Shown here one piece after another: positions 8,920 through 15,050 of a stretch of 16,184 nt of DNA. Source of the stretch: DALYLB01 sp046154695 (GTDB lineage Bacteria; Acidobacteriota; Blastocatellia; RBC074); contig JBJXFI010000424.1 in NCBI GenBank assembly GCA_046154695.1, positions 1-16,184 on the forward strand. Reading direction: 5' to 3'. Each line of letters starts with the position of its first letter. Positions within the stretch are counted from its first letter, which is position 1. The notes below the pieces were generated by a model that searched no databases, was not told the DNA's origin, and saw only the letters and a list, made by a program, of their open reading frames with translations. The position numbers and the translations under genes were made by a program.

Positions 8920-9653
8920 CGTGTCGATTCCGCTCCCGCCTTCTCGCGCAGAAATCCGATCGCGATTCCGTACTGCCCCAGATAATAGGTTCCCCATACC
9001 AGATAGTCGCGCATCGGAACGGGCATCTTGAAGCGGTTGATGGCGATGATCGAATCGGAGAGCATAAAGAGAAGGGCGCCCGCGACAATCCACGGCCGGG
9101 AAAAAGCGGCCAGAATCGCGCAGACAACCATCAGCGTGATCGTGCAGACGTAGATCATCACCGGTCGCGCGTAGTCGCCGAGGCTCGGCGCAAACCAGTT
9201 CGACAACAGCAGGCTGAAGAGCAGCACGACCGCGATCAGCGCCATCTGGCTGCCGGTCGGCCGAAGCGGCCGGTGGAAATTTCGCACGAAAAGCAGGATG
9301 TAGATCAGGTGAGCGACGAGAAACGCGAACAGCCCCTGCACGAACAATCCCGTGGGATCCCGATCCAGCAGGATGTCGCCGAGGCATGAAAACGCCAGAG
9401 CCATTCCCAGAATCGTGTTGTCGTGATCCCGCAGCAGCTCTTTTCCGCGCAACGGACCTTCCTGCAGCACGCGAAACGCGAGCACCGCCAGGGGAGCCAT
9501 CCCGAGGGCCTTCAACACGATGCTGCCGGGAAAGGGCTGCACGCTCTGTGTCAGGAAGTAGAGGAGGCCGGCCGAGATGGAGAGCAGCAGCAGGCCCCAT
9601 TCCAGCGATCCGAATCCGTGCAGACGTCCAAACGTGAGAGCTTCCAGGCTCAT
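8916..9653 (-). CDS. YhhN family membrane protein (lysoplasmalogenase-like)
   Basis: A 245-aa polytopic protein with about seven or eight hydrophobic helices. It carries the YhhN/TMEM86 signatures: SCLGDILLD (Asp93 and Asp97), FLVAHLIYILLF (His115), GALLFMLSDSIIAINRF (Asp200), and WGTYYLGQYGIAIGFL at the end. Mammalian TMEM86B is a lysoplasmalogenase that hydrolyses the vinyl-ether bond of lysoplasmalogens to a fatty aldehyde and a glycerophospho base; bacterial members are usually annotated the same way by homology. The ATG has AAGGAG 7 nt upstream and a strong promoter candidate upstream. It is the first gene of a coupled pair with the MAGL-like hydrolase (ATGA overlap). Whether this organism makes plasmalogens cannot be seen here; a general membrane-lipid hydrolase role is the alternative. 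Confidence 0.85.
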   Translation of the reverse strand: MSLEALTFGRLHGFGSLEWGLLLLSISAGLLYFLTQSVQPFPGSIVLKALGMAPLAVLAFRVLQEGPLRGKELLRDHDNTILGMALAFSCLGDILLDRDPTGLFVQGLFAFLVAHLIYILLFVRNFHRPLRPTGSQMALIAVVLLFSLLLSNWFAPSLGDYARPVMIYVCTITLMVVCAILAAFSRPWIVAGALLFMLSDSIIAINRFKMPVPMRDYLVWGTYYLGQYGIAIGFLREKAGAESTR

Positions 9654-9730
9654 CCTTTCACTCCTTGTGGTCCGGGCACAGCGGGAATCCTGCTTCCGTG
9701 TGTTGTTGTCGCATGCGATAAAGCGATCCG

Positions 9731-9759
9731 ATCATAACAGGCGCCTCGCGGATTGCGAA
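9731..9759 (-). promoter_or_regulatory. Sigma-70-like promoter with extended -10 for the YhhN-lipase operon
   Basis: On the minus strand TTCGCA (9759-9754) and TATGAT (9736-9731) are separated by 17 bp, with TGT immediately before the -10. This is the best-formed promoter in the window. It lies about 78 bp upstream of the YhhN-type start and downstream of the Sec-peroxidase stop, so this operon need not depend on read-through from the cupin operon. Confidence 0.55.
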
Positions 9760-9770
9760 ATACGGGGCCG

Positions 9771-10358
9771 CTACCTCGCGCGGCCCTCATCCGGGGCTCG
9801 TCCGACGCCCAGCGCGTCCGCGACGCGATTGATGTAATTGAACCATGAGGCGATGAGGGTGATCTGCAGGATCGCGGTGTCGTCGAATCCCGCCTCCCGC
9901 AGACGCGCGTGGTCCCGCGGAGAGAGCATCGTCGCGTCCCGGGTCAGTTGCACGACATAATCGAGCATCGCGCGGTTCCTCGCGGAGATGGGCGCGGTTC
10001 GATAATCATCGCGCAATGCGGCGACCAGTTCCGGATTCAGATTGACCCGACGCAGAAACTCCGCGTGAGATTCCGTTCAGTAATAACACCGGTTGGCCGC
10101 CGAGACCACCGTCGCGATCATCTCGTGCTGCTCCCGGTCGAGCGGCAGGTCGGGCGCAAGCAGCGCGCCGTATGTGGCGAACGCGTGATGGAGCGCGCCG
10201 GGAATCAGCGTGTGCGAGCCGACCACTCCGCCGTCATCGTTTGCGTCCGGAAAGACCTCCTGCTCGTACTCCTTCGGATAAAGGCCCCGCTGCGCGTCGA
10301 TCGCCCGGCGCAAATTCTCATCGGCTTCCGAATAGGGAATGGTTCGTATCCAGGCCAT
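9771..10358 (-). CDS. AhpD-like peroxidase-related enzyme, predicted selenoprotein (TGA read through)
   Basis: The frame starts at the ATG at 10358, meets TGA at 10077-10079, and continues without a break to TAG at 9771-9773, giving 195 aa if the TGA is decoded. The family is the carboxymuconolactone decarboxylase/AhpD-like peroxidase-related group (TIGR01926 style). It shows MAWIRTIPY at the start, then HHAFATYGALL, DREQHEMIATVVSAANRCYY, and after the TGA TESHAEFLRRVN. The TGA falls exactly at the second Cys of the CxxC centre, giving Cys91-Y-Y-Sec94-x-x-x-His98 with Glu79 twelve residues before Cys91. This is the spacing of M. tuberculosis AhpD Glu118-Cys130-Cys133-His137. Protein similarity continues on both sides, including NYINRVADALGVG at the C-terminus, so this is not two genes. 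A SECIS-like hairpin follows the TGA. A strong GGAGGAAG precedes the ATG, which abuts the cupin stop (TAAATG). The alternative is a recent nonsense mutation or sequencing error. Confidence 0.8.
10050..10066 (-). promoter_or_regulatory. Candidate bacterial SECIS element
   Basis: In the mRNA (minus strand) ACGCGGA-GUU-UCUGCGU forms seven pairs (one G-U) closed by a GUU triloop. Counting the first base after the TGA as +1, the stem starts at +11 and the loop at +18. An outer extension (A6-U32, U7-G31, C8-G30, U9-G29) is separated by one C-C mismatch. This meets the bacterial SECIS rule of an apical loop 16-37 nt after UGA with a G among its first two bases, and the position is close to that in E. 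coli fdhF. Confidence 0.65.
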
Positions 10359-10712
10359 TTATTTCTTCCTCCGCAGGTAATCGTCCGTGCCGTCGCGCCA
10401 GTCGGCGCGAATCGGGCTGAAGACGTCGATCCCCGTGAAATCCTCGATCGCGACAGCCTCATGCGGCACATTCGACGGAATCTCCACCAGCTCTCCCGCG
10501 CCGAGGATCACTTCCCGGCCTCCGATCTGGAACTTCAGCGCGCCGCTGATGCAATAACTGAACTGCTCGCTCTCGTGATGATGCAGCGGGACGACGGCGC
10601 CCTTCCTGATCGTCAGAAATGCCATCGTGATCTTTTCCCCCGTGAAAAATCGCCGCGAGAAAAGATCGGTGACGTGCTCTTCCGGTATCTCGTACAGTTT
10701 GTGATGCTTCAT
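10359..10712 (-). CDS. Small cupin-domain protein
   Basis: A 117-aa single-domain cupin. Motif 1 is KGAVVPLHHHESEQFSYCISG (38-58) with metal ligands His44/His46 and Glu50, and motif 2 is PSNVPHEA with His84. The fold and ligands suggest a metal-binding beta barrel, either a small-molecule dioxygenase or isomerase or a redox sensor. The start is placed at the ATG at 10712, with GAGAGG upstream and a normal cupin N-terminus. The longer open frame upstream only translates the 15-bp tandem repeat. The TAA stop directly touches the ATG of the AhpD-like gene, so the two are translationally coupled and probably share a role in redox or electrophile metabolism; this is inferred from context. The substrate is unknown. 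Confidence 0.85.
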   Translation of the reverse strand: MKHHKLYEIPEEHVTDLFSRRFFTGEKITMAFLTIRKGAVVPLHHHESEQFSYCISGALKFQIGGREVILGAGELVEIPSNVPHEAVAIEDFTGIDVFSPIRADWRDGTDDYLRRKK

Positions 10713-10737
10713 TATTATCCTCTCGATGGGATGGGAT

Positions 10738-10782
10738 CCATGAATCGAGCGGCCATGAATCGAGCGGCCATGAATCGAGCGG
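10738..10782. repeat. Three perfect 15-bp tandem repeats upstream of the cupin gene
   Basis: CCATGAATCGAGCGG occurs three times head to tail with no mismatch (45 bp). It lies about 26 bp upstream of the cupin start, between the Gly-zipper terminator and the Shine-Dalgarno sequence. It could be a variable-number repeat or an array of regulator sites. There are no spacers, so it is not CRISPR. Confidence 0.85.
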
Positions 10783-10810
10783 GAGGATCGCAGAGTTGTT
10801 CCCGAAATGC

Positions 10811-10840
10811 AAAAAGGCGATGGTCGCCCATCGCCTTTTT
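10811..10840 (-). terminator. Rho-independent terminator for the Gly-zipper gene
   Basis: A perfect stem GGCGATGG / CCATCGCC with a 4-nt loop is flanked by AAAAA and TTTTT, so it works as an intrinsic terminator in either direction. It lies 30 bp past the stop of the minus-strand Gly-zipper gene and separates it from the cupin operon. Confidence 0.85.
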
Positions 10841-10870
10841 CCGGATCTTGCATCGGTCAATTCGTTTTTC

Positions 10871-11263
10871 TCAGTAGCGATTTCGCTGGCGATTGACTTT
10901 GACGCGGTGATAGATGTACCCCGCGCCGGCGCCCGCGCCCGCGCCGATCAGTGCGCCCTTCTTGCCGCCGAGCAGCGCGCCGCCGGCTGCGCCGATGCCC
11001 GCGCCGATGCCCGTGCGACGAAGCGCCCTGCCGGTCGTGTTCTCATCGTCCTCGTAATAATAGTCCCGGCCGCCGCGCCGGTCGCGCTGGTAATTCCGGT
11101 CGTAATTGCGATTGTAATCGTTGTCGTAATAGTTGCTGGCGACGACTCTGCCCCGCTGCTTCCGGCACTTGTCCTTGGCGCTGACATCCGAAACGGTTGC
11201 CACCAGCAGCATACCGAACAGCATCATCATCAGGATCGCTCGCTTGCTCATCATCTTGTTCAT
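10871..11263 (-). CDS. Exported Gly-zipper protein
   Basis: A 130-aa protein. An N-terminal signal peptide (1-29, MNKMMSKRAILMMMLFGMLL, cleavage near V-S-A/K) is followed by a low-complexity Tyr/Asn/Arg/Asp-rich stretch (about 44-73, with repeated NYDRNYQRD-like units). Next comes a glycine-zipper hairpin (about 84-116: GIGAGIGAAGGALLGGKKGALIGAGAG in two parts) and a basic tail. Gly-zipper (YMGG-type) segments insert in or pack against membranes, and such proteins are often placed at the outer membrane; the function of this one is unknown. AAGGAGAT lies 5-6 nt upstream of the ATG. The gene stands alone, with a terminator just after it. Cys33 near the mature N-terminus is not in a lipobox. Confidence 0.8.
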   Translation of the reverse strand: MNKMMSKRAILMMMLFGMLLVATVSDVSAKDKCRKQRGRVVASNYYDNDYNRNYDRNYQRDRRGGRDYYYEDDENTTGRALRRTGIGAGIGAAGGALLGGKKGALIGAGAGAGAGYIYHRVKVNRQRNRY

Positions 11264-11568
11264 CTTGATCTCCTTGTGCCCCGAGGCAGCGGCAGGCCGC
11301 CGACGTCGTTTCGATTTCCTCTTGCCACGATTCTATTTTCAAATCATTGCACCCCGCTATATCTCAATTGGCGTGCCGCGGGGCGGCGAAGGAAGATTAA
11401 ATCGATAAGCTATAGCCAATCAAGATCTTATCGTCATGCGCGGGATTTGGGGCAAGCATAATGGAGGGGGTCGCAATACGATCTGGTGTAATCGGGCGCA
11501 CCATATGCGCACCATCGCGCCTTCGGGCGAGATCATTTCGGGATTGCCGTTGGGCCTTGCGAGAAGCG
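11264..11568. other. 305-bp intergenic region without a recognisable gene
   Basis: It lies upstream of the Gly-zipper gene and downstream of the DUF962 gene (both minus strand). It contains an AT-richer stretch (11330-11435) likely to hold the Gly-zipper promoter, an inverted repeat CGATAAG (11403-11409) / CTTATCG (11427-11433), and a short CGCC-TTCG-GGCG hairpin near 11520. Short open frames on both strands here look like noise. Confidence 0.4.
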
Positions 11569-11907
11569 TCACGCCGCGCGAAGGGCGCGCTCGACCTCGG
11601 GGTTCATTTTGCCGAGGAGCATCAGCCTCCACATCCTCCAATCCGCGCGAAAGGACCAGAGCGGATACTGGAAGGTGGCCGGACGGTTCTTTTCGATGAA
11701 GAAGTGGCCGGTCCAGGCGAATCCGTACCCGATCGCGAGGCCGAGCGGAAGAAACCACAAGCTGCCGGTGACCAACATCGATGCCAGGCAGATGAGGCCG
11801 AGCGTGCTGCCGATGAAATGAAGCGTGCGGCAGGCCTGGGTGGAATGTTCTCGGACGTAATAGGGCCAGAATTCCTCGAACGTCTTGAAGCGATCGGTTT
11901 GAGCCAT
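11569..11907 (-). CDS. DUF962/Mpo1-like small membrane protein
   Basis: A 112-aa protein of the DUF962 (YGL010w/Mpo1-like) family in its short bacterial form. It starts with FKTFEEFWPYYVREHST, followed by RTLHFIGSTLGL (His30) and a hydrophobic stretch (about 34-65). Then comes the hallmark GHFFIEKNRPATFQYPLWSF (68-86) and a C-terminal WRMWRLMLLGKM. The family His residues His21, His30 and His68 are present. Yeast Mpo1 is an iron-dependent dioxygenase in alpha-oxidation of 2-hydroxy fatty acids; whether the short bacterial members share this activity is not established. AAGGAGACG precedes the ATG at good spacing. The gene stands alone. A lipid-related role would suit the neighbourhood, but that is inference. 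Confidence 0.85.
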   Translation of the reverse strand: MAQTDRFKTFEEFWPYYVREHSTQACRTLHFIGSTLGLICLASMLVTGSLWFLPLGLAIGYGFAWTGHFFIEKNRPATFQYPLWSFRADWRMWRLMLLGKMNPEVERALRAA

Positions 11908-11928
11908 TTTCGTCTCCTTGGAAAAAGT

Positions 11929-11952
11929 GGCACAAGCTGTCCAGCTTGTGCC
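11929..11952. repeat. REP-like extragenic palindrome, copy A1
   Basis: GGCACAAGCTG and CAGCTTGTGCC form a perfect 11-bp stem around TC. It belongs to a cluster with the palindromes at 11959 and 12056 in the 381-bp gene-free region 11908-12288. Confidence 0.8.
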
Positions 11953-11958
11953 GCGTCC

Positions 11959-11981
11959 GAGAGTGTCTGGCAGACACTCTC
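11959..11981. repeat. REP-like extragenic palindrome, unit B
   Basis: GAGAGTGTCTG and CAGACACTCTC form a perfect 11-bp inverted repeat around one base (10 bp with a GGC loop). It lies 6 bp after copy A1. The arms differ from A1, but the layout (long arms, CTG...CAG core) is the same, so the two look like a paired element. Confidence 0.75.
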
Positions 11982-12055
11982 AGAAAAAGACCGGGCCTCG
12001 AACGAGACCCCTTCCGGCGCGCCCCGCCGCACTCTTCACGCACATCCTCACACTC

Positions 12056-12079
12056 GGCGCAAGCTGGACAGCTTGTGCC
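12056..12079. repeat. REP-like extragenic palindrome, copy A2
   Basis: GGCGCAAGCTG and CAGCTTGTGCC around GA form a second copy of the A1 palindrome with one arm change (a G-U pair in RNA) and the centre in the opposite orientation. Copies 104 bp apart show that this is a repeated element rather than a chance hairpin. Confidence 0.75.
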
Positions 12080-12211
12080 GCCATGCTTTTCGTTGTTTCA
12101 GGGCGGCGCGATCTTCCCGGTTGAACTTTGCGCGCGCATTGTACGGCGAGTTGAATCGATTCGACAATCGGGCGATCCCGCCGGTTTCGATTTGCGCGAT
12201 GTGGGCAGCCT

Positions 12212-12217
12212 TACTAT
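12212..12217 (+). promoter_or_regulatory. Candidate -10 box for the propeller-protein gene
   Basis: TACTAT lies 71 bp upstream of the ATG at 12289, preceded by the weak -35-like TTTCGA at 12185-12190 (spacing 21 bp). It shares the TTACTAT core with the candidate upstream of the SH3 gene. Support is weak. Confidence 0.25.
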
Positions 12218-12288
12218 CATGCCGGTGCGTGTGTGAGTGATCTGGTCAGGCGTTCTTCCGAATCTTCAGGAACTTCGAACAACCGGTT

Positions 12289-14133
12289 ATGCGATTAGTC
12301 AGGGGAACAATACTGGCTGCGCTCGTCTTTGCCCTGGCCGCGGGGGGAGGGGTCTCTGTCGAGGCGCAACTAGGGAAATGGCGATGGCAGAACCCGCGTC
12401 CGCAGGGCAATCCGCTGTATGCGGTGCGCATCATCGACGAGCGGCGCGGGATCGCCGTGGGGCGGGATGGGGCGATTTTACGGACGGAGGACGGCGGACA
12501 GCGATGGCTTCCGGTGCGCGCGTCGATCAATACGCCGCTGTATGGATTGGCGGTGAAAGGGCGGATGGCATGGGCGGTCGGCGCGCGCGGCGTGGTGCTT
12601 CGCTCCGAGGATCGGGGCGAGTCGTGGCGTGAACTGAAGAGCGAGACGAAGATGCATCTTTATGCGCTCTGGTTCGTCGATGAGAAGCGCGGATGGATCG
12701 CTGGAATGCAAGGGGCCATTCTCGCCACCACCGACGGCGGAGAGACCTGGAAGCCGCAAGCGAGCAGGACCTCGAAACATCTGAGCGCCATCGCCTTCGC
12801 GAACGACAAACAGGGTGTTGCCGTGGGCGCGGAGGGCACGATGCTCGTCACTCAGGATGGGGGAGCCACCTGGCGGGCGAAGCTGCGGATCACGTCTCGA
12901 AACCTCTTCGGCGCCTTCGCGCTCGCGCCGAACAGCCTCTGGGGCGTCGGCGCGCAGGGGACGATTCTTTACAGTTACGACGGCGGGGAGACCTGGGTCG
13001 CGCTGACGAGCAACTCGACCAGCAACCTGAACGCGATCTCGTTTCTTGATGCGAAACGGGGCTGGGCTGCGGGGGCGGATGGATCGATTCTCCACACCTC
13101 GGACGGCGGCGAGACCTGGAGCGCGCAGATCTCCAACAGCGCGCAGAATTTCAGCAGCCTTTGTTTCGCCGATGAACGGCGAGGATGGACGGTCGGGGAT
13201 GGCGGGGTGATCTATGCGACCGTGGATGGCGGCGAAACCTGGGCGTCGCAGACCGAGGGAGTCAAGGAGATGCTGAACGCCATCCATTTCGCCGATGATG
13301 ATCACGGATGGACGGTGGGGATGAACGGGACGATTCTGGCCACGGAGGATGGAGGGAAGACCTGGCGGCCGGTGAACGCCGGCGCGACGGCCAACCTTCG
13401 CGGCGTCTATTTTTCAAATCGGCAGCGGGGCCGGATCGTCGGGGAGCGCGGCACGCTGCTCCTCACCGAGGATGGCGGCGCGACGTGGCAAGCGAAGCCG
13501 ACCGACGACGACGCGAATCTTCATGCCATCGCCTTCGCCTCCCCGGTGAAAGGCTGGGTCGTCGGCGAGGGGGGATTGATCCGCCAGACGACGGATGGCG
13601 GGGAATCCTGGACGCGGCAGGCGTCCAACACCCGCGCATGGCTGGAATCGGTCGCTTTCATCAGCGAGACGACGGGCTGGGCGGCCGGCGAGGCGGGCAC
13701 GGTTCTGCGCACGATGGATGGCGGCGCGACCTGGGAGGCGCAGGAGAGCGGAACGCGCAAATGGCTCTATTCGGTCTCGTTCGCCGACGACCGGCGCGGA
13801 TGGGTGGTCGGCGAGGATGGATTGATTCTGCGCACCGAGGACGGCGGCGACTCCTGGGTCGTGCAAATCAGCGGCGTGCCCAGCAACCTGCTCGGCCTCC
13901 AGGCCCAGGACGCGAAGCGCGCGTTTGCCGTGGGATTGAATGGAATCATCCTGCGAACCGAAAACGGAGGACGGACCTGGCAGCGCGATGTCAGCGGCAC
14001 GACGACCCCGCTGCGCGCGATCCTTCTACGCGAAGAGCGCGGCGGACGCTGGGCCGTGGGGCGCGATGGCGTCATCCTTCGCTACGCGGGAAAAGGCGTG
14101 GGCGAGATCCGGACGGTCTTCAATCGAAAGTGA
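12289..14133 (+). CDS. Secreted Ycf48/BNR-repeat protein, predicted double beta-propeller
   Basis: A 614-aa protein. A signal peptide (1-26, ending V-E-A/Q) leads into 14 tandem repeats of about 41-42 residues. Each repeat has a W/G-x-V-G stretch, then GxxGxIxxTxDGGxTW. Examples are GRDGAILRTEDGGQRW, GMQGAILATTDGGETW, GADGSILHTSDGGETW and GEAGTVLRTMDGGATW; the fourteenth (GRDGVILRYAGKG) lacks the DGGxTW end. Ycf48/HCF136 in cyanobacteria and plastids is a seven-bladed propeller for photosystem II assembly. Fourteen repeats fit two seven-bladed propellers in one chain, roughly double the usual length. Nothing photosynthetic is seen here, so the role is unknown; extracellular binding or assembly is plausible. 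The ATG has only a weak AGGAA upstream. The gene is followed 12 bp later by a sugar epimerase gene on the same strand. Confidence 0.88.
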   Translation: MRLVRGTILAALVFALAAGGGVSVEAQLGKWRWQNPRPQGNPLYAVRIIDERRGIAVGRDGAILRTEDGGQRWLPVRASINTPLYGLAVKGRMAWAVGARGVVLRSEDRGESWRELKSETKMHLYALWFVDEKRGWIAGMQGAILATTDGGETWKPQASRTSKHLSAIAFANDKQGVAVGAEGTMLVTQDGGATWRAKLRITSRNLFGAFALAPNSLWGVGAQGTILYSYDGGETWVALTSNSTSNLNAISFLDAKRGWAAGADGSILHTSDGGETWSAQISNSAQNFSSLCFADERRGWTVGDGGVIYATVDGGETWASQTEGVKEMLNAIHFADDDHGWTVGMNGTILATEDGGKTWRPVNAGATANLRGVYFSNRQRGRIVGERGTLLLTEDGGATWQAKPTDDDANLHAIAFASPVKGWVVGEGGLIRQTTDGGESWTRQASNTRAWLESVAFISETTGWAAGEAGTVLRTMDGGATWEAQESGTRKWLYSVSFADDRRGWVVGEDGLILRTEDGGDSWVVQISGVPSNLLGLQAQDAKRAFAVGLNGIILRTENGGRTWQRDVSGTTTPLRAILLREERGGRWAVGRDGVILRYAGKGVGEIRTVFNRK

Positions 14134-14145
14134 TACGGGGGAATC

Positions 14146-15030
14146 ATGAAACAATCAATGCATAACTGGATGCGGCCCGAACCGATCGAAACGACGCTCG
14201 AACGGTTGCATCGCTTCGGCTATGACGGAATCGAAATCCTCGGCGAGCCGGCGCGGTACAACCCCGATGAGGTTCGCGCGATGCTCGATCGGTACGAACT
14301 GGAATGCTGGGGAACGGTCACGATGATGTTCGAGGGGCGCGATCTGCTTCATCCCGATAAGCACGTGCGGCTCGGAACGATCGCCTATATGAAAGACTGC
14401 ATCCGGATGGCCAGGGCGCTCGGCGGAAAGATGTTCTGCATCGTCCCCTCGACCGTCGGAAAGGTGAAGCCCCTCGCCTCGCCCGCCGAGGAATGGCAAT
14501 GGGCCGTCGATGGATTGAAGGAGGTCACCGCATTTGCCGCCGATCAGGGAATCACGCCCGGGATCGAGCCGCTCAACCGCTTCGAGACCTATTTCATCAA
14601 CCGCCACGATCAGGCATTGCGCCTCGCCGAAGAGGTCGGAAACGGCTGCTGTGTCGTTCTCGACGCCTTCCATATCAACATCGAGGAGGTCGATCCGATG
14701 CAGGCGATCCGCAATGTCGGGAAGAAGCTGCTCGATTTTCACGTCGCCGACAACAATCGAAAACCCGCCGGCCAGGGCAAATATGACTGGCGGGAGGTGC
14801 TCGACACGCTGAAATCGATCGATTATCAGGGGCATCTCACTGCCGAATTCGTCCTTCCGCTCGATCGCACGCCGCTCGCCGTCTCCGGCGAGAAGCTCGA
14901 AAGCGATATGGAGTTCACCGAGGCCGATCTGAAATTCATCCAGGAGCACGGCTCCGGGCTGATCCCCGCGGTCGACTATGACCGCGCCGTCGAGGCCAAT
15001 CTCCGGCATCTCAAGGCGGCGGGGGCGTAA
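14146..15030 (+). CDS. D-tagatose/D-allulose 3-epimerase-like TIM-barrel enzyme
   Basis: A 294-aa AP-endonuclease-2-type TIM barrel (sugar phosphate isomerase/epimerase family). The four metal ligands of ketose 3-epimerases are visible: Glu141 in GIEPLNRFE, Asp173 in VVLDAFHINIEE, His199 in DFHVADNNR and Glu234 in TAEFVLP. The spacing Asp-His (26) and His-Glu (35) equals that of Pseudomonas D-tagatose 3-epimerase (Asp185, His211, Glu246). HVADNNR also gives the family Arg that follows the His ligand. The reaction is probably C3 epimerisation of a free ketose, or a related inosose/hydroxypyruvate-type isomerisation. No signal peptide is seen. GGGGGAA precedes the ATG at 14146; Met5 (14158) is an alternative start. 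It may be co-transcribed with the propeller gene 12 bp upstream, although a functional link is not obvious. Confidence 0.85.
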   Translation: MKQSMHNWMRPEPIETTLERLHRFGYDGIEILGEPARYNPDEVRAMLDRYELECWGTVTMMFEGRDLLHPDKHVRLGTIAYMKDCIRMARALGGKMFCIVPSTVGKVKPLASPAEEWQWAVDGLKEVTAFAADQGITPGIEPLNRFETYFINRHDQALRLAEEVGNGCCVVLDAFHINIEEVDPMQAIRNVGKKLLDFHVADNNRKPAGQGKYDWREVLDTLKSIDYQGHLTAEFVLPLDRTPLAVSGEKLESDMEFTEADLKFIQEHGSGLIPAVDYDRAVEANLRHLKAAGA

Positions 15031-15050
15031 GGTTTCCCCCTGGGAGCCAA

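Noticed and set aside
10077..10358. Reading the AhpD-like gene as a 93-aa protein plus a separate 81-aa gene (9771-10016)
   Set aside because: Both parts are in the same frame, are separated only by one TGA, and together form one family-length protein; the second part has no good start or ribosome-binding site.
9771..10358. General TGA reassignment (alternative genetic code)
   Set aside because: Several intact genes here end in TGA at the family-expected place (for example the nagA-like, SH3, YhhN and DUF547 genes), and the high GC does not fit the known low-GC TGA-recoding lineages.
10713..10853. N-terminal extension of the cupin (47 residues including a SIHGR repeat)
   Set aside because: It only translates the 15-bp tandem repeat and part of the terminator; the ATG at 10712 has its own Shine-Dalgarno sequence.
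11929..12079. CRISPR array
   Set aside because: Only palindromic units with irregular spacing; no regular repeat-spacer pattern and no cas genes.
11461..12240. Plus-strand open frame of 259 codons
   Set aside because: It is antisense to the DUF962 gene and crosses the palindromes; no recognisable protein features.
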